A stretch of 64,000 nucleotides of DNA from Puniceibacterium sediminis (GCF_900188035.1 NZ_FZNN01000003.1:213637-277636); one strand, 5' to 3'. Numbered from the stretch's first letter, positions 45,973 through 57,050 are shown. Notes: generated from the letters alone by a model not told the origin. Made by a program: numbers and translations.

Positions 45973-46770
45973 TTAGCCGTCCTTGAGCGTCACGCCGGGG
46001 GCGTAGGCGATGAAAAACGGGTTGGCGAAGCCGGTTTTGCCATAGCTCAGCGCGGTGTGGTCATCGAATCGCACCACCCGTCCGCCGGCACCGGCAAGCA
46101 CGGCATGACCGGCAGCTGTGTCCCATTCCATCGTGCGGCCCAGACGCGGATAAATGTCGGCTTCGCCCGTCGCCACAAGGCAGAACTTGAGAGAAGAGCC
46201 CGCGCTGGTCATATCCTTGACGCCGTATTTGCCGATATAGTCGTCTGTCGCCTGATCGCGGTGCGATTTGGACGCGACCACCATCAGCGCATCATTGTTG
46301 GGTGTCGATACCTGCAACGGCTTGGTTTCGCCTACGGTTTCCTTGTCAAAAGGACCCATTTCTTCGACCGTCTTGCCGACGCTGTCGGTGTAGAACATCC
46401 GGCCCTTGGCGGGGGCATAGACCACGCCGCGTGTCGGGCGGCCGTCTTCGACCAGCGCGATATTCACGGTGAAATCGCCGCGCCGGTTGATGAATTCCTT
46501 GGTGCCATCCAGCGGGTCGACGATAAGAAATGTTGACGCCTGTTCGCCGTGGCTGTCTGCCTGTTCTTCGGTCACCAGCGCAACATCGGGAAATGCTTCG
46601 CGCAGTCCGATCGAGATCAGGGCGTCCGCCGCTTCATCCGCTGCCGTCACGGGGCTTTCGTCGGACTTTGTCTTGATCGCGAAATCGTCGGATTCGTAAA
46701 TTTCCATAATCTTGTCGCCGGCTTCAAGCGCGAGACGGCGCATCACCTGCGTGAGTGTCTGATAGTTCAA
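45973..46770 (-). CDS. cysQ: 3'(2'),5'-bisphosphate nucleotidase CysQ
   Basis: 265 residues from a TTG start at 46770, which has AAGGAG seven bases before it and matches the family N-terminus (NYQTLTQVMRRLALEAGDKIMEIY-like). An in-frame ATG at 46818 would add 16 basic residues. Metal-binding motifs: VTEEQ (E68/E69), DPLDGTKEF (85-93), and EWDTAAGHAVL near 213. It hydrolyses 3'-phosphoadenosine 5'-phosphate formed in sulfate assimilation. Monocistronic, as far as I can see. Confidence 0.92.
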   Translation of the reverse strand: MNYQTLTQVMRRLALEAGDKIMEIYESDDFAIKTKSDESPVTAADEAADALISIGLREAFPDVALVTEEQADSHGEQASTFLIVDPLDGTKEFINRRGDFTVNIALVEDGRPTRGVVYAPAKGRMFYTDSVGKTVEEMGPFDKETVGETKPLQVSTPNNDALMVVASKSHRDQATDDYIGKYGVKDMTSAGSSLKFCLVATGEADIYPRLGRTMEWDTAAGHAVLAGAGGRVVRFDDHTALSYGKTGFANPFFIAYAPGVTLKDG

Positions 46771-46988
46771 AGGTCTTCTCCTTGGTTCCGCTTCGGCGCG
46801 CGGAGTCAGTGGTTTCAAAATTCACGGTCTTTATGGTGTGCCCTGTCAGGAACGGCAAGAAAACCCTGCCCGGGCTGGGCGTTTGCGACGATTTTCGTAA
46901 ACAGCGCCTAAACGTGCGCCTTCGCGACCGGTGTCATCAATATTCACTCTGCGTGTCTGCCCGCGCGCGCGGGCGGTCTGCTCTGGTT

Positions 46989-47594
46989 TCAGGTTACCAC
47001 CCGCAGCGTCAGATTGATCCGCCCGCCACGGGGCAAAAGGGTCGAGGACCCGAACCGGATCCGATCCACCCCGTGATGACACAGGCGTGCCGCGCCCCCC
47101 ATCACCACCACATCCCCGGATTCGAGCCAGACCGACTCGGACGATCCGCCCCTCTCCACATTACCCATGCGGAACAACCCGGAATCGCCAAGCGATACCG
47201 AGACCACCGGCATCGTCAGGTCCGCCTCGTCCCGGTCCTGATGCAACCCCATGCGCGCGTCGGCCCCGTACCAGTTGATCAGACAGCATTCCGGCGCGCG
47301 CGCCACGGCGCTCACATCATTCCAGATCGCCAGGACCTGCTCTGGAATGGGGGGCCAGGGTACACCGCTCGGGTGCATTTCCGCATAGCGATACCCGTTC
47401 CGGTCACTGACCCAGCCGAACCGCCCGGCGGCGGACATGCGTACCGACATTGGTTTTCCGCGCGGTGTCACCGGCTGCACCAGCGGCGCCTGCGTCAGCA
47501 GATCCCGCAGGGTCGCCACCAGCGCCTCCTGCGCCTCGCGGTTCAGATAGTTGCGGTGGATCACAAAGCCGCGTTGATGCAAAATTTCTGTCAT
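46989..47594 (-). CDS. alkB: Alpha-ketoglutarate-dependent DNA repair dioxygenase AlkB
   Basis: 201 residues. Iron ligands H118 and D120 (GLHQDRDE) and a distal His at about 174 (CHHGVDRI); 2-oxoglutarate-binding R-I-N-L-T-L-R at about 192-198; substrate-loop W and Y residues (INWYGADARM). It reverses alkyl lesions in DNA/RNA. The ATG at 47594 matches the family; 41 codons upstream are rejected. Divergent from dnaK; the dnaK RpoH promoter lies in the shared gap. Confidence 0.92.
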   Translation of the reverse strand: MTEILHQRGFVIHRNYLNREAQEALVATLRDLLTQAPLVQPVTPRGKPMSVRMSAAGRFGWVSDRNGYRYAEMHPSGVPWPPIPEQVLAIWNDVSAVARAPECCLINWYGADARMGLHQDRDEADLTMPVVSVSLGDSGLFRMGNVERGGSSESVWLESGDVVVMGGAARLCHHGVDRIRFGSSTLLPRGGRINLTLRVVT

Positions 47595-47672
47595 GGGTCG
47601 CAATTTCTGCCAGTCCGTATGCAATTTGCAAAGAAAAACCTGCCAATTCGTTGGAACAGCCGGATCGCGGTG

Positions 47673-47703
47673 CTTGCAGCACTCAATACCCCTCCTTATA
47701 TAC
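47673..47703 (+). promoter_or_regulatory. RpoH (sigma-32) promoter of dnaK
   Basis: CTTG at 47673-47676, 17 bases, then CCTTATATACC at 47694-47704: an excellent fit to the alphaproteobacterial RpoH consensus CTTG-N17-CYTATNT. It lies about 120 bases upstream of the dnaK start. Confidence 0.82.
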
Positions 47704-47821
47704 CCTGCGAAGCGCAACTCGGGGGCAACCCACGGGCCGCATCAAACCTATCGGGGCAGGATGCCGGAACGGGTCCCCGCCTCGTGACATCGCCTTGAAG
47801 CACTAGAAGGGATCGAAAAAC

Positions 47822-49729
47822 ATGGCCAAAGTGATTGGTATCGACCTCGGCACCACCAACAGCTGCATCGCCATCATGGATGGTGCGCAACCGCGTGTGA
47901 TCGAAAACTCCGAAGGGGCACGCACCACGCCCTCCATCGTCGCGTTCACGGAAAACGAACGCCTTGTTGGTCAGCCTGCCAAGCGGCAAGCCGTCACCAA
48001 CCCGGAAAACACCATTTTCGGTGTGAAGCGCCTTGTCGGTCGTCGCAATGACGACGAGCATCTGGCCAAGGACAAGAAAAACCTGCCGTTCGAAGTGATC
48101 GACGGCGGTAACGGCGACGCATGGGTGCGCGCTCGTGGCGAAAAGTATTCGCCCTCGCAGATTTCCGCCTTCATTCTGCAGAAGATGAAGGAAACAGCCG
48201 AGTCGTATCTCGGTGAGGAAGTGACCCAGGCCGTCATCACCGTCCCCGCCTACTTCAACGACGCCCAGCGTCAGGCAACCAAGGACGCGGGCAAGATCGC
48301 CGGCCTCGAAGTGCTGCGCATCATCAACGAACCGACTGCGGCCGCGCTGGCCTATGGCCTCGACAAGAAAGAATCGCGCACCATCGCGGTTTATGACCTT
48401 GGCGGCGGTACCTTCGACGTGACCATCCTCGAAATCGACGATGGCCTGTTCGAAGTGAAGTCGACCAACGGCGACACCTTCCTGGGTGGCGAAGATTTCG
48501 ACATGCGGATCGTCAACTACCTTGCCGCCGAGTTCAAGAAAGAGAACAACGTCGACCTGACCAAGGACAAGATGGCCCTTCAGCGTCTGAAAGAGGCGGC
48601 TGAAAAGGCCAAGATCGAACTGTCCTCGGCTAGCCAGACCGAAATCAACCAGCCGTTCATCTCGATGAGCTCGAACGGCCAGCCGCTGCACATGGTCATG
48701 AAACTGACCCGTGCCAAGCTGGAATCGCTGGTTGGCGACCTGATCAAGGGCTCGATGAAGCCCTGTGCAGCTGCGCTCAAGGATGCCGGTCTCTCGACAT
48801 CTGACATCGACGAAGTCGTCCTGGTCGGCGGTATGACCCGCATGCCCAAGGTGATTGAAGAAGTGACCAAATTCTTCGGGAAAGAGCCCCACAAGGGCGT
48901 GAACCCGGACGAAGTTGTCGCCATGGGCGCGGCCATTCAGGCCGGTGTTCTTCAGGGCGATGTCAAGGATGTGGTCCTGCTCGACGTCACTCCGCTGAGC
49001 CTCGGCATCGAAACGCTGGGTGGTGTCTTCACCCGCCTGATCGACCGCAACACGACCATCCCGACCAAGAAGAGCCAGATCTTCTCGACCGCCGAGGACA
49101 ACCAGAACGCCGTGACGATCCGGGTGTTCCAGGGCGAGCGTGAGATGGCGGCAGACAACAAGATGCTGGGCCAGTTCAATCTGGAAAGCATCCCGCCCGC
49201 TCCGCGCGGCATGCCCCAGATCGAGGTGACCTTCGACATCGACGCCAACGGCATCGTTTCTGTTTCGGCCAAAGACAAAGGCACGAACAAAGAGCAGAAG
49301 ATCACGATCCAGGCGTCCGGCGGTCTGTCCGACGCGGATATCGAAAAGATGGTCAAGGACGCCGAGGCGAATGCCGACGCGGACAAGGAACGTCGCGGTC
49401 TTGTCGAGGCCCGCAACCAGGCCGAAAGCCTCATCCATTCGACCGAAAAGTCGGTGGAAGAGCATGGCGACAAGGTCGATCCGTCGACCGTCGAAGCCAT
49501 CGAACTGGCCATCGCAGCGCTGCGTGACGAGCTGGAAAACGACAATGCCGACAAGATCAAGTCCGGCATCCAGAACGTGACCGAAGCATCCATGCGTCTG
49601 GGCGAAGCCATCTACAAGGCACAGTCCGACGGTGGCGACGATGAACCCAAGGGTGCCGATCAGGGCGGCTCGGATGACGACATCGTTGATGCGGATTTCG
49701 AGGATCTTGACGACAGCAAGCGGGCGTAA
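47822..49729 (+). CDS. dnaK: Molecular chaperone DnaK (Hsp70)
   Basis: 635 residues. ATPase domain (IDLGTTNSC at about 6-14, [25 protein letters not shown]), [14 protein letters not shown] linker and substrate domain, and the acidic C-terminus ending [13 protein letters not shown]. It is the central heat-shock chaperone; works with DnaJ (next gene) and GrpE. GAAGGGATC precedes the ATG. A 683-codon frame on the opposite strand is a codon-bias shadow. Confidence 0.98.
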   Translation: MAKVIGIDLGTTNSCIAIMDGAQPRVIENSEGARTTPSIVAFTENERLVGQPAKRQAVTNPENTIFGVKRLVGRRNDDEHLAKDKKNLPFEVIDGGNGDAWVRARGEKYSPSQISAFILQKMKETAESYLGEEVTQAVITVPAYFNDAQRQATKDAGKIAGLEVLRIINEPTAAALAYGLDKKESRTIAVYDLGGGTFDVTILEIDDGLFEVKSTNGDTFLGGEDFDMRIVNYLAAEFKKENNVDLTKDKMALQRLKEAAEKAKIELSSASQTEINQPFISMSSNGQPLHMVMKLTRAKLESLVGDLIKGSMKPCAAALKDAGLSTSDIDEVVLVGGMTRMPKVIEEVTKFFGKEPHKGVNPDEVVAMGAAIQAGVLQGDVKDVVLLDVTPLSLGIETLGGVFTRLIDRNTTIPTKKSQIFSTAEDNQNAVTIRVFQGEREMAADNKMLGQFNLESIPPAPRGMPQIEVTFDIDANGIVSVSAKDKGTNKEQKITIQASGGLSDADIEKMVKDAEANADADKERRGLVEARNQAESLIHSTEKSVEEHGDKVDPSTVEAIELAIAALRDELENDNADKIKSGIQNVTEASMRLGEAIYKAQSDGGDDEPKGADQGGSDDDIVDADFEDLDDSKRA

Positions 49730-49749
49730 GCCATACCTCGGAACCAATC

Positions 49750-49780
49750 AGGGGCCGGTCCGTACACCGGGCCGGCCCCT
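49750..49780 (+). other. GC hairpin between dnaK and dnaJ
   Basis: GGGGCCGG and CCGGCCCC pair across a 13-base loop with no T-run. Probably an mRNA-stabilising or processing structure that lowers dnaJ relative to dnaK, rather than a terminator. Confidence 0.6.
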
Positions 49781-49807
49781 CGACGTTCCGTGCAAAAGGA
49801 GGGCTAG

Positions 49808-50959
49808 ATGTCCAAACGCGATTATTACGACGTCCTGGGCCTGAAAAAGGGTGCCTCGCCGGAAGAAATCAAGAAGGCCTACCGCGGCAAGGCTAAGGAA
49901 CTGCATCCGGACCGGAATTCCGACAATCCCAAATCCGAAGATCAGTTCAAAGAGGCGAACGAGGCCTACGAGGTTCTCAAGGACGAAAACAAGAAGGCGG
50001 CCTATGACCGCTACGGCCATGCCGCGTTCGAAGGTGGCATGGGTGCAAGCGCCGGTCGTCCCGGTGGTGCGGCCGGTCAGGGTGACTTTGCCTCGGCCTT
50101 TTCCGATGTGTTCGACGACCTGTTCGGTGATTTCATGGGCGGTAACGGCCGTGGTGGCGGGCGTCAGCGCGCCGCACGCGGTGCTGACCTGCGCTATAAT
50201 CTGCGCGTGACATTGGAAGAGGCCTATGGCGGTCTGCAAAAGACCATCAATGTGCCGACATCCGTGGCGTGCGGGCCCTGCTCGGGCTCTGGTGCCGAAG
50301 GCGGCGCTGAACCCACAGCCTGCCCGACCTGTTCGGGTATGGGCAAGGTCCGCGCGACTCAGGGTTTCTTTACCGTTGAACGCACTTGCCCGACCTGTTC
50401 GGGTCTGGGCCAGATCATCAAGAACCCCTGCCGCGCCTGTGGTGGCAACGGCCGCGTGCAAAAAGACCGGGCTTTGTCGATCAACGTCCCGGCTGGTGTT
50501 GAAACCGGCACCCGCATTCGTCTTGCCGGCGAAGGCGAGGCCGGAATGCGTGGTGGCCCTCCGGGCGATCTCTATATCTTTCTCGAGGTCGCACCCCACG
50601 AGCTGTTTGAACGCGATGGCCTGGCGCTCCACTGTCGGGTGCCCGTCTCGATGAGCTCTGCCGCACTGGGCGGTGATATCGAGGTGCCGACAATCGACGG
50701 CGGCCGTTCCCGGGTCAAGATCCCGGCGGGGTCGCAATCCGGTCGTCAGATGCGTCTGCGTGGCAAAGGTATGCCAGCGCTGCGTGGCGGCGGGGCAGGC
50801 GATATGTTCATCGAACTTGCGGTTGAAACTCCGGTCAACCTCACCTCGAAACAGCGCGATCTTCTGCGCGAATTCGAGGCGCTGTCGGAAGACAACAACC
50901 CTGAATCCAAGACGTTCTTTTCGTCCGTCAAAAGCTTCTGGGAATCAATGAAGGGATAA
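49808..50959 (+). CDS. dnaJ: Co-chaperone DnaJ
   Basis: 383 residues. J domain (about 1-70) with HPDRN; Gly/Phe-rich linker (about 75-120); four CxxCxGxG zinc motifs ([32 protein letters not shown]) between about 150 and 215; C-terminal substrate domains. It delivers substrates to DnaK and stimulates its ATPase. AAGGAGG lies before the ATG. Cotranscribed with dnaK from the RpoH promoter; terminator at 51005. Confidence 0.97.
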   Translation: MSKRDYYDVLGLKKGASPEEIKKAYRGKAKELHPDRNSDNPKSEDQFKEANEAYEVLKDENKKAAYDRYGHAAFEGGMGASAGRPGGAAGQGDFASAFSDVFDDLFGDFMGGNGRGGGRQRAARGADLRYNLRVTLEEAYGGLQKTINVPTSVACGPCSGSGAEGGAEPTACPTCSGMGKVRATQGFFTVERTCPTCSGLGQIIKNPCRACGGNGRVQKDRALSINVPAGVETGTRIRLAGEGEAGMRGGPPGDLYIFLEVAPHELFERDGLALHCRVPVSMSSAALGGDIEVPTIDGGRSRVKIPAGSQSGRQMRLRGKGMPALRGGGAGDMFIELAVETPVNLTSKQRDLLREFEALSEDNNPESKTFFSSVKSFWESMKG

Positions 50960-51004
50960 CACCGCTACGGGTTGCGAAAGCATCCGACATGGTGACCCCG
51001 ATCA

Positions 51005-51041
51005 GACGCGCTGCCCCACCGGGCGGCGCGTCTTGCTTTTC
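51005..51041 (+). terminator. Intrinsic terminator of dnaK-dnaJ
   Basis: GACGCGCTGCCC pairs with GGGCGGCGCGTC (one G-U) around a CACC loop, followed by TTGCTTTT. Confidence 0.82.
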
Positions 51042-51085
51042 GCGCATCCGTTTGCGGCTCGCACGACCCTGAGTTGAAGTGCGAT

Positions 51086-51137
51086 CCATACGATCAGCCA
51101 TACGAAAACCATACGGTTTCCATACGCTTACCATACG
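51086..51137. repeat. Five-copy CCATACG array, 11/12-bp pitch (element B)
   Basis: CCATACG at 51086, 51098, 51109, 51120 and 51131 (steps 12, 11, 11, 11). Spacers in order are ATCAG, AAAA, GTTT, CTTA, matching the type order of element A at 5422-5472 (ending CAG, then A-rich, T-rich, CTT). It lies between the dnaJ terminator and radC, 66 bases before the radC start. Confidence 0.85.
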
Positions 51138-51203
51138 GCATGATAGCGGCGCAGGGCTGGGAAAATTAATCCTTCTCTAACCCTGTCGGCGCAATTTGCC
51201 TCC

Positions 51204-51965
51204 ATGAACAACAGCACCCATTTCTCCGACTCACAGGCCGCTCTTTTCGCTGTCGACGAGGCGCCGGTACACCCGCGGACTGACGCTCCGCAGCCGTCGT
51301 ACATCCAGGATCACCGCGCGCGCCTGCGCGAACGGTTCCTGCAGGGCGGGGCAGATGCCCTCCCGGATTATGAGCTTTTGGAACTTGTGCTCTTCCGCGC
51401 CATTCCGCGTCAGGATGTCAAACCACTTGCCCGGCAACTGCTTGAGATATTTGGGGATTTCAACCGCATCCTGTCGGCTCCTGTCGCCCGCCTGAACAGG
51501 GTGCCGGGGGTGGGGCAGGCGGTTGTGACCGAGCTCAAGATTGTCGAGGCTGCGGCCCACCGTCTGTCACGCAGCCGTGTGATGCAACGCCATGTGGTCA
51601 GCAGCTGGGACGCACTTTTGGACTACTGCCACACCACCATGGCGCACCGCGAAACGGAACTGTTCCGGGTTCTCTTCCTCGACCGCAAGAACGTCCTGAT
51701 CGCCGATGAGGCGCAGGCCCAGGGCACCGTCGATCACGTCCCGGTCTACCCGCGCGAAGTTGTCAAACGCGCGCTGGAACTGAACGCCAGTGCTTTGATA
51801 TTAGTGCATAATCATCCGTCTGGTGATCCTACGCCTTCGGCTGCGGATATCGACGTTACGAACCAGATACAAAAGGCTGCCGAGGCTCTGGGCCTCACGC
51901 TGCACGACCATCTGGTTATCGGTAAATCCACAGAACTCAGCTTTCGCGCCCAGGGACTTCTCTGA
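51204..51965 (+). CDS. radC: RadC family JAB/MPN-domain protein
   Basis: 253 residues. Helix-hairpin-helix-like N-terminus (RVPGVGQAVVTELKIVEAA) and a JAMM metal motif at H202-N-H204...S212-xx-D215 (LVHNHPSGDPTPSAADID). The family was linked to DNA repair, but that role is disputed and the biochemical function is unknown. No obvious ribosome site precedes the ATG at 51204, so translation start is less certain. It lies just downstream of element B. Confidence 0.9.
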   Translation: MNNSTHFSDSQAALFAVDEAPVHPRTDAPQPSYIQDHRARLRERFLQGGADALPDYELLELVLFRAIPRQDVKPLARQLLEIFGDFNRILSAPVARLNRVPGVGQAVVTELKIVEAAAHRLSRSRVMQRHVVSSWDALLDYCHTTMAHRETELFRVLFLDRKNVLIADEAQAQGTVDHVPVYPREVVKRALELNASALILVHNHPSGDPTPSAADIDVTNQIQKAAEALGLTLHDHLVIGKSTELSFRAQGLL

Positions 51966-52046
51966 CCCAAATAGGCGCCAAAACCGAAACATGTCAGGCC
52001 AGAATCTGCGTTGGGCAGGCCATCTAAGACCCACCCAATAATAGCC

Positions 52047-54773
52047 TCAGGCCAAGCGCCCGTGGCAATGCTTGAACTTGTTTCCCGATCCGCAGGGGCA
52101 AAGATCGTTGCGCCCCGGATTGCCCCAGGTCTCTGGGTTGGTCTCATCAAAACCCTCTGCCAGCGGCGCGGGTGCTTGTCCGGCCGCCTCGGCCTGTGCG
52201 GCGGCGGGTGCCGCTGCTGCGGGGGTATTGGCAAGGCGCGCCTCAGCTTGCTGCGCGCGCACCTGCTCGACCAGCGCCGCCTGTTCCTCTTGTGTCATCG
52301 GGCGGATCTGGCCCAGCTTCTGCGTCACATCGGTGCGCAGGCTTTCAAGCATGGATTCAAACAGTTGGAAGGATTCAGTCTTGTATTCGTTTAGCGGATC
52401 GCGCTGCGCATAGCCGCGGAAACCAACGACTGAGCGCAGGTGTTCCAGTGTCAGCAGATGTTCACGCCACTTGCCGTCAATCGCCTGTAGCAGCACCTGC
52501 TTTTCGATCTGTCGCATGGTGTCCGGGCCAAAGGCGGCGGCCTTTTCGGCCATCTGCTTATCGGTCGCCTCTTCCAGACGCTCGGTGATGACTTCGGCAT
52601 CAACACCTTCCTCGTCGCCCCAGGCGATGACAGGCAGGTCCATGCCAAGCTGTTCAAGCACAGCGGCGTATAGCCCATGCATGTCCCACTGGTCGGCATA
52701 TGTCTTGGGCGGCACAAACTGTGTGACCAGATCGTCGATCACCTGATGGCGCATGTCCTGAGCGATTTCGCCCAGATCCTCGGCCTCCATGATCTCGCGT
52801 CGCTGGCTGAATACCACCTTGCGTTGATCGTTCATCACGTCGTCGAATTTCAGCAGTTGCTTGCGGATGTCAAAGTTGCGCCCTTCGACCTTGGCCTGAG
52901 CGCGTTCGAGCGACTTGTTGACCCAAGGGTGCACAATCGCCTCGCCCTCTTTCATGCCAAGCGAGGACAGCACCTTGTCGAGCCGTTCCGAGCCGAAGAT
53001 GCGCATCAGGTCATCTTCCAGCGACAGGAAGAACGATGATTTGCCCGGGTCGCCCTGACGGCCCGAACGACCGCGCAACTGGTTGTCGATCCGGCGGGAT
53101 TCGTGGCGTTCGGTGGCCAGAACAAACAATCCGCCCGCGTCCTTGACCGCCTGTTCGTCGGCGGCATGACCGTCTTCGATCTGCTTGCGGATCTCGTCGG
53201 GATGGGCGTCGGGGTTCGCCGCGATGGCGTCCAGCACTTTTAGCTCGACGTTGCCGCCCAGTTTGATGTCCGTACCACGACCGGCCATGTTGGTGGCGAT
53301 GGTGATCGCCCCCAGCTTACCGGCGTCACCAACGATCTGCGCCTCTTGTTCGTGCTGGCGCGCGTTCAGCACGTTGTGCGGCAGCCCGGCTTTGGTCAGC
53401 AGCGCGCTCAGCATCTCGGACTTTTCGATCGAGGTTGTACCGACAAGCGCCGGGGTGCCCTTGGCATGGGCTTCCTTGATCTCTTCGACGATGGCTTCGT
53501 ATTTCTCGCGGGCGGTACGGTAGACCTTGTCGTCCTCGTCGATCCGCGCGATGGGCCGGTTTGTCGGTACCTCAACCACGCCAAGGCCGTAGATTTCGGC
53601 AAATTCATCGGCCTCGGTGGTGGCCGTGCCGGTCATGCCGGCCAGCTTGTTGTACAGACGGAAATAGTTCTGAAAGGTCACAGAGGCGAGCGTGACGTTC
53701 TCTGGCTGGATCTTGGTGCCTTCCTTGGCCTCGATCGCCTGGTGCAGGCCGTCGGACAGGCGGCGACCGGCCATCATGCGGCCGGTGAATTCGTCGATCA
53801 ACACAACTTCGTCGTCGCGGACGATGTAATCCTTGTCCTTCTGGAACAGCTTGTGCGCGCGCAGGCCCTGATTGACGTGGTGAACGACGGTGGTCGATTC
53901 CGGATCATAAAGGGTTTGACCTTCGGCCAGCAGGCCACGGGCGTGCAACTGCTCTTCGAGGAACTCGTTGCCTTCGTCGGTGTAGGTGACGTTGCGGGTC
54001 TTCTCGTCCAGCGTGAAATGCGCCTCGGTCAGTTCGGGGATCAGCTTGTCGATGGCGACATACAGTTCCGAACGGTCCTGCGACGGGCCAGAGATGATCA
54101 GCGGTGTGCGCGCTTCGTCGATCAGGATCGAATCGACCTCGTCCACGATGGCGTAGTTGTGGTCGCGCTGGTACATCTGGCTCAGCTCGGACTTCATGTT
54201 GTCGCGCAGATAGTCGAAACCCAGCTCATTGTTGGTCGCATAGGTGATGTCGCAGGCGTAGGCTTGTTTCTTCTCTTCTTCGGGCTGGCGGGGGTAAACC
54301 ACGCCGGTGGTCATGCCAAGCGCGCCAAAGACGTTGCTCATCCATTCCGCGTCGCGCCGGGCAAGATAGTCGTTGACCGTGACGACGTGCACGCCCTTGC
54401 CGGTCAGCGCGTTGAGGTAGGCAGGGAAGGTCGCGACAAGGGTCTTGCCCTCGCCTGTCTTCATTTCCGAGATATTGCCCTGATGCAGGAAAATGCCGCC
54501 CATCAGCTGCACGTCAAAGGCCCGCAGACCCAGCGCGCGGCGGGCAGCTTCGCGGCAGTTGGCAAAGGCTTCGGGCAGCAACTGGTCAAGGCTTTCGCCG
54601 CCCTCGATCCGCTTGCGGAACTCTTCGGTTTTGGCTTTCAGCCCCGCGTCGTCCAATGCCTGAAACTCGGGCTCCAGCGCGTTGATCTGGTCAACCAGCG
54701 GGCGCGTCGCCTTGACTTTGCGGTCGTTCGGGGTTCCGAACACCTTGCGCGCGATATTTCCGATACCCAGCAT
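52047..54773 (-). CDS. secA: Preprotein translocase ATPase SecA
   Basis: 908 residues. Walker A MKTGEGKT (about 104-111), [42 protein letters not shown], and the C-terminal zinc/SecB-binding [14 protein letters not shown]. An Ala/Pro/Gln-rich linker precedes the zinc tail. It drives Sec export. Starts at the ATG at 54773 (MLGIGN) with GTGAG nearby; 18 extra codons upstream are rejected. Divergent from the parvulin gene. Confidence 0.97.
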   Translation of the reverse strand: MLGIGNIARKVFGTPNDRKVKATRPLVDQINALEPEFQALDDAGLKAKTEEFRKRIEGGESLDQLLPEAFANCREAARRALGLRAFDVQLMGGIFLHQGNISEMKTGEGKTLVATFPAYLNALTGKGVHVVTVNDYLARRDAEWMSNVFGALGMTTGVVYPRQPEEEKKQAYACDITYATNNELGFDYLRDNMKSELSQMYQRDHNYAIVDEVDSILIDEARTPLIISGPSQDRSELYVAIDKLIPELTEAHFTLDEKTRNVTYTDEGNEFLEEQLHARGLLAEGQTLYDPESTTVVHHVNQGLRAHKLFQKDKDYIVRDDEVVLIDEFTGRMMAGRRLSDGLHQAIEAKEGTKIQPENVTLASVTFQNYFRLYNKLAGMTGTATTEADEFAEIYGLGVVEVPTNRPIARIDEDDKVYRTAREKYEAIVEEIKEAHAKGTPALVGTTSIEKSEMLSALLTKAGLPHNVLNARQHEQEAQIVGDAGKLGAITIATNMAGRGTDIKLGGNVELKVLDAIAANPDAHPDEIRKQIEDGHAADEQAVKDAGGLFVLATERHESRRIDNQLRGRSGRQGDPGKSSFFLSLEDDLMRIFGSERLDKVLSSLGMKEGEAIVHPWVNKSLERAQAKVEGRNFDIRKQLLKFDDVMNDQRKVVFSQRREIMEAEDLGEIAQDMRHQVIDDLVTQFVPPKTYADQWDMHGLYAAVLEQLGMDLPVIAWGDEEGVDAEVITERLEEATDKQMAEKAAAFGPDTMRQIEKQVLLQAIDGKWREHLLTLEHLRSVVGFRGYAQRDPLNEYKTESFQLFESMLESLRTDVTQKLGQIRPMTQEEQAALVEQVRAQQAEARLANTPAAAAPAAAQAEAAGQAPAPLAEGFDETNPETWGNPGRNDLCPCGSGNKFKHCHGRLA

Positions 54774-54950
54774 GGTCTCACTTTCGTGGTTTGACATCAT
54801 CGTGTGCGGCATCTGCTTGCCGGCCACGCACTCAACCCATATGAAACAGGGGAACGGCTGGCCATATAGACGCCTCTAGGCGATGTAAGGGGCAGCATGT
54901 GCAGTGTCAACGTCACCCGCAATCCGGGTGGCCAGGGAAGGACGATAGCA

Positions 54951-55814
54951 ATGTCGAAAAGCACCATGAAACTGTCAGCAGCGGCGCTGGCGATCACCTT
55001 CGCTCTGTCGGCCGGCATGCCGGTCCAGGCGCAGGACGCCCCCACGGCTGACACGGTGGTTGCAACTGTTAACGGGGTGGAAATCACGCTGGGTCATATG
55101 CTTGTGACCCGCGCCGGTCTGCCCGAACAATACAACGAACTGCCCTCGACCGTTCTTTGGGAGGGCGTGATGGATCAATTGATCCAGCAGTCCGTTCTGG
55201 CCCATTCCGACGGCACTACAGAATCCAAAGGCATCAAGCTTGCGCTGGAAAACCAGCGCCGCGCCATGCTTGCCTCTGAAGCGATCACCAAGATCGCAGA
55301 AGATTCAATCGATGAGGCCGCAATCAAGGCCGCCTATGAGGCCAACTATGCCCGTGCGAATATGGGCACAGAATTCGATGCCTCGCATATCCTCGTGGAA
55401 ACCGAGGAAGAAGCGCAGGCCATCGAGGAAGAGCTGAAGGCCGGCGGCGATTTCGCCGTATTGGCCAAAGAAAAATCTACCGGCCCCTCAGGTCCAAACG
55501 GTGGCGCACTTGGCTGGTTCGGCGCGGGCATGATGGTCGAACCGTTCCAGAAAGCTGTCGAGGCGCTGAAGCCCGGCGAAGTCTCTGCACCGGTCCAGAC
55601 CCAGTTTGGCTGGCACGTGATCAAGCTCAATGACGCGCGCACGAAATCCGCGCCCCCGCTGGAAGAGGTTCGCGACCAAATCGTTGAACAGCTGCAAAAG
55701 GCTGCTGTCGAAGATGCGATCAGTGGTTTGCTGGCCAAGGCCGACATAACCCGCACGGCGCCCGAAGCTATCGACACCGCAGTCATCGACGACCTCGAAC
55801 TCGTGGGGAACTGA
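54951..55814 (+). CDS. Periplasmic parvulin-type peptidyl-prolyl isomerase
   Basis: 287 residues. Signal peptide (MSKSTMKLSAAALAITFALSA..., cleaved about VQA-Q), an N-terminal SurA-N-like helical region (about 35-125), and a rotamase domain (about 135-230: ASHILVETEEEA, GGALGWFGAGMMVEPF, VQTQFGWHVIKL). It should fold or chaperone exported proteins. AAGGAC precedes the ATG. It is three bases before argJ, so transcription continues, but the functional link is unclear. Confidence 0.92.
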   Translation: MSKSTMKLSAAALAITFALSAGMPVQAQDAPTADTVVATVNGVEITLGHMLVTRAGLPEQYNELPSTVLWEGVMDQLIQQSVLAHSDGTTESKGIKLALENQRRAMLASEAITKIAEDSIDEAAIKAAYEANYARANMGTEFDASHILVETEEEAQAIEEELKAGGDFAVLAKEKSTGPSGPNGGALGWFGAGMMVEPFQKAVEALKPGEVSAPVQTQFGWHVIKLNDARTKSAPPLEEVRDQIVEQLQKAAVEDAISGLLAKADITRTAPEAIDTAVIDDLELVGN

Positions 55815-55816
55815 CT

Positions 55817-57046
55817 TTGGCCAAAATCACCACGCGTTCGCCGCTGGCACCCGACAGCTTTCCTGAACTGCCGGTAATCAAGGGGGTGCGCTTTGCCTCC
55901 GTTGCCGCCGGCGTGCGCTACGCCGGGCGAACCGACGTGATGCTGGCACATCTGGCACCAGGATCCACAGTTGCGGGCGTGTTCACACGCTCGGCCACGC
56001 GGTCAGCTCCGGTGTTGGATTGTCAGGCCAAGATCGGCATGCACACCGACGACGGCGCGGCGATCATCGTGAATTCGGGTAACTCCAACGCCTTCACAGG
56101 CCGCAACGGCATCGAATCCACCCGCGCTGTCACCTCGGCCGTGGCTCTGGCGATGGATCTGCCGGAAAGCCGGGTATTTTCGTCGTCGACCGGGGTCATC
56201 GGTGAACCGCTGCCCCATGGCCGCATCACCGCCAAGATCGACGAACTTGTCGCCGCACTGGACGAAGGCGGGATCAGTGGCGCGGCTCAGGCGATCATGA
56301 CCACCGACACCTTTCCCAAGGGTGCAATGGCTTCGGTCGATTTGCCCGGTGGAACAGTCAAGATTGCCGGCATGGCTAAGGGGTCGGGCATGATCGCACC
56401 GGATATGGCGACAATGCTCGTCTATATCTTTACCGATGCCGCGATCTCGGCCGGTGACCTTCAGACGCTGGTCAGCAGGCTGAATCACAAGACCTTCAAC
56501 TGCATCACTGTCGACAGTGACACATCCACTTCGGACACGCTGCTGATGGGCGCGACGGGCGCATCGGGCGTTACCGTCACCGCAGAGGAAGACGCCTTTT
56601 CCGACGCTCTCCACGGCGTTATGCTCGACCTCGCGCATCAGGTGGTAAAGGACGGCGAAGGGGCGACCAAGTTCGTCACCGTCAACGTGACTGGCGCAAA
56701 GACTGCTGCCGATGCCCGCACTCACGCGCTGTCGATCGCCAATTCGCCGCTGGTAAAGACTGCACTGGCGGGCGAGGATCCCAACTGGGGGCGTATCGTC
56801 ATGGCCGTGGGCAAATCCGGCGCCGCTGCTGACCGCGATGCGCTAAGCATTCGTTTCGGTGACATCCTTGTGGCGGAAAACGGCTGGGTCTCGCCCGATT
56901 ACAAAGAGGACTTGGGTGCAGCGCATATGAAGCAGCCAGAGATCACGATCAATGTCGACATCGGCCTTGGCGACGGGGCCGCTACGATCTGGACCTGTGA
57001 CCTGACCCATGGATACATCTCGATCAATGCGGATTATCGGTCCTGA
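55817..57046 (+). CDS. argJ: Glutamate N-acetyltransferase / amino-acid acetyltransferase ArgJ
   Basis: 409 residues. The self-cleavage site is KGSGMIAPDMATML with the nucleophile at about T199; cleavage gives alpha and beta chains. GNSNAFTGRNG and the C-terminal SPDYKEDLGAAHM are family marks. It recycles acetyl groups in arginine synthesis. The start is TTG at 55817 with GGGGAAC upstream. Three bases after the parvulin gene, then mutT. Confidence 0.95.
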   Translation: MAKITTRSPLAPDSFPELPVIKGVRFASVAAGVRYAGRTDVMLAHLAPGSTVAGVFTRSATRSAPVLDCQAKIGMHTDDGAAIIVNSGNSNAFTGRNGIESTRAVTSAVALAMDLPESRVFSSSTGVIGEPLPHGRITAKIDELVAALDEGGISGAAQAIMTTDTFPKGAMASVDLPGGTVKIAGMAKGSGMIAPDMATMLVYIFTDAAISAGDLQTLVSRLNHKTFNCITVDSDTSTSDTLLMGATGASGVTVTAEEDAFSDALHGVMLDLAHQVVKDGEGATKFVTVNVTGAKTAADARTHALSIANSPLVKTALAGEDPNWGRIVMAVGKSGAAADRDALSIRFGDILVAENGWVSPDYKEDLGAAHMKQPEITINVDIGLGDGAATIWTCDLTHGYISINADYRS

Positions 57047-57050
57047 TCCC

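Noticed and set aside
47696..49747. 683-codon open frame antisense to dnaK
   Set aside because: Codon-bias shadow of a highly expressed GC-rich gene; no family likeness and dnaK is certain on the other strand.
51086..51137. DnaA boxes or an origin of replication at element B
   Set aside because: CCATACG does not resemble the DnaA box TTATCCACA, and no dnaA, parAB or origin-type genes are near.
53346..54794. 482-codon open frame antisense to secA
   Set aside because: Shadow of secA; translation is valine/aspartate/glycine noise without motifs.
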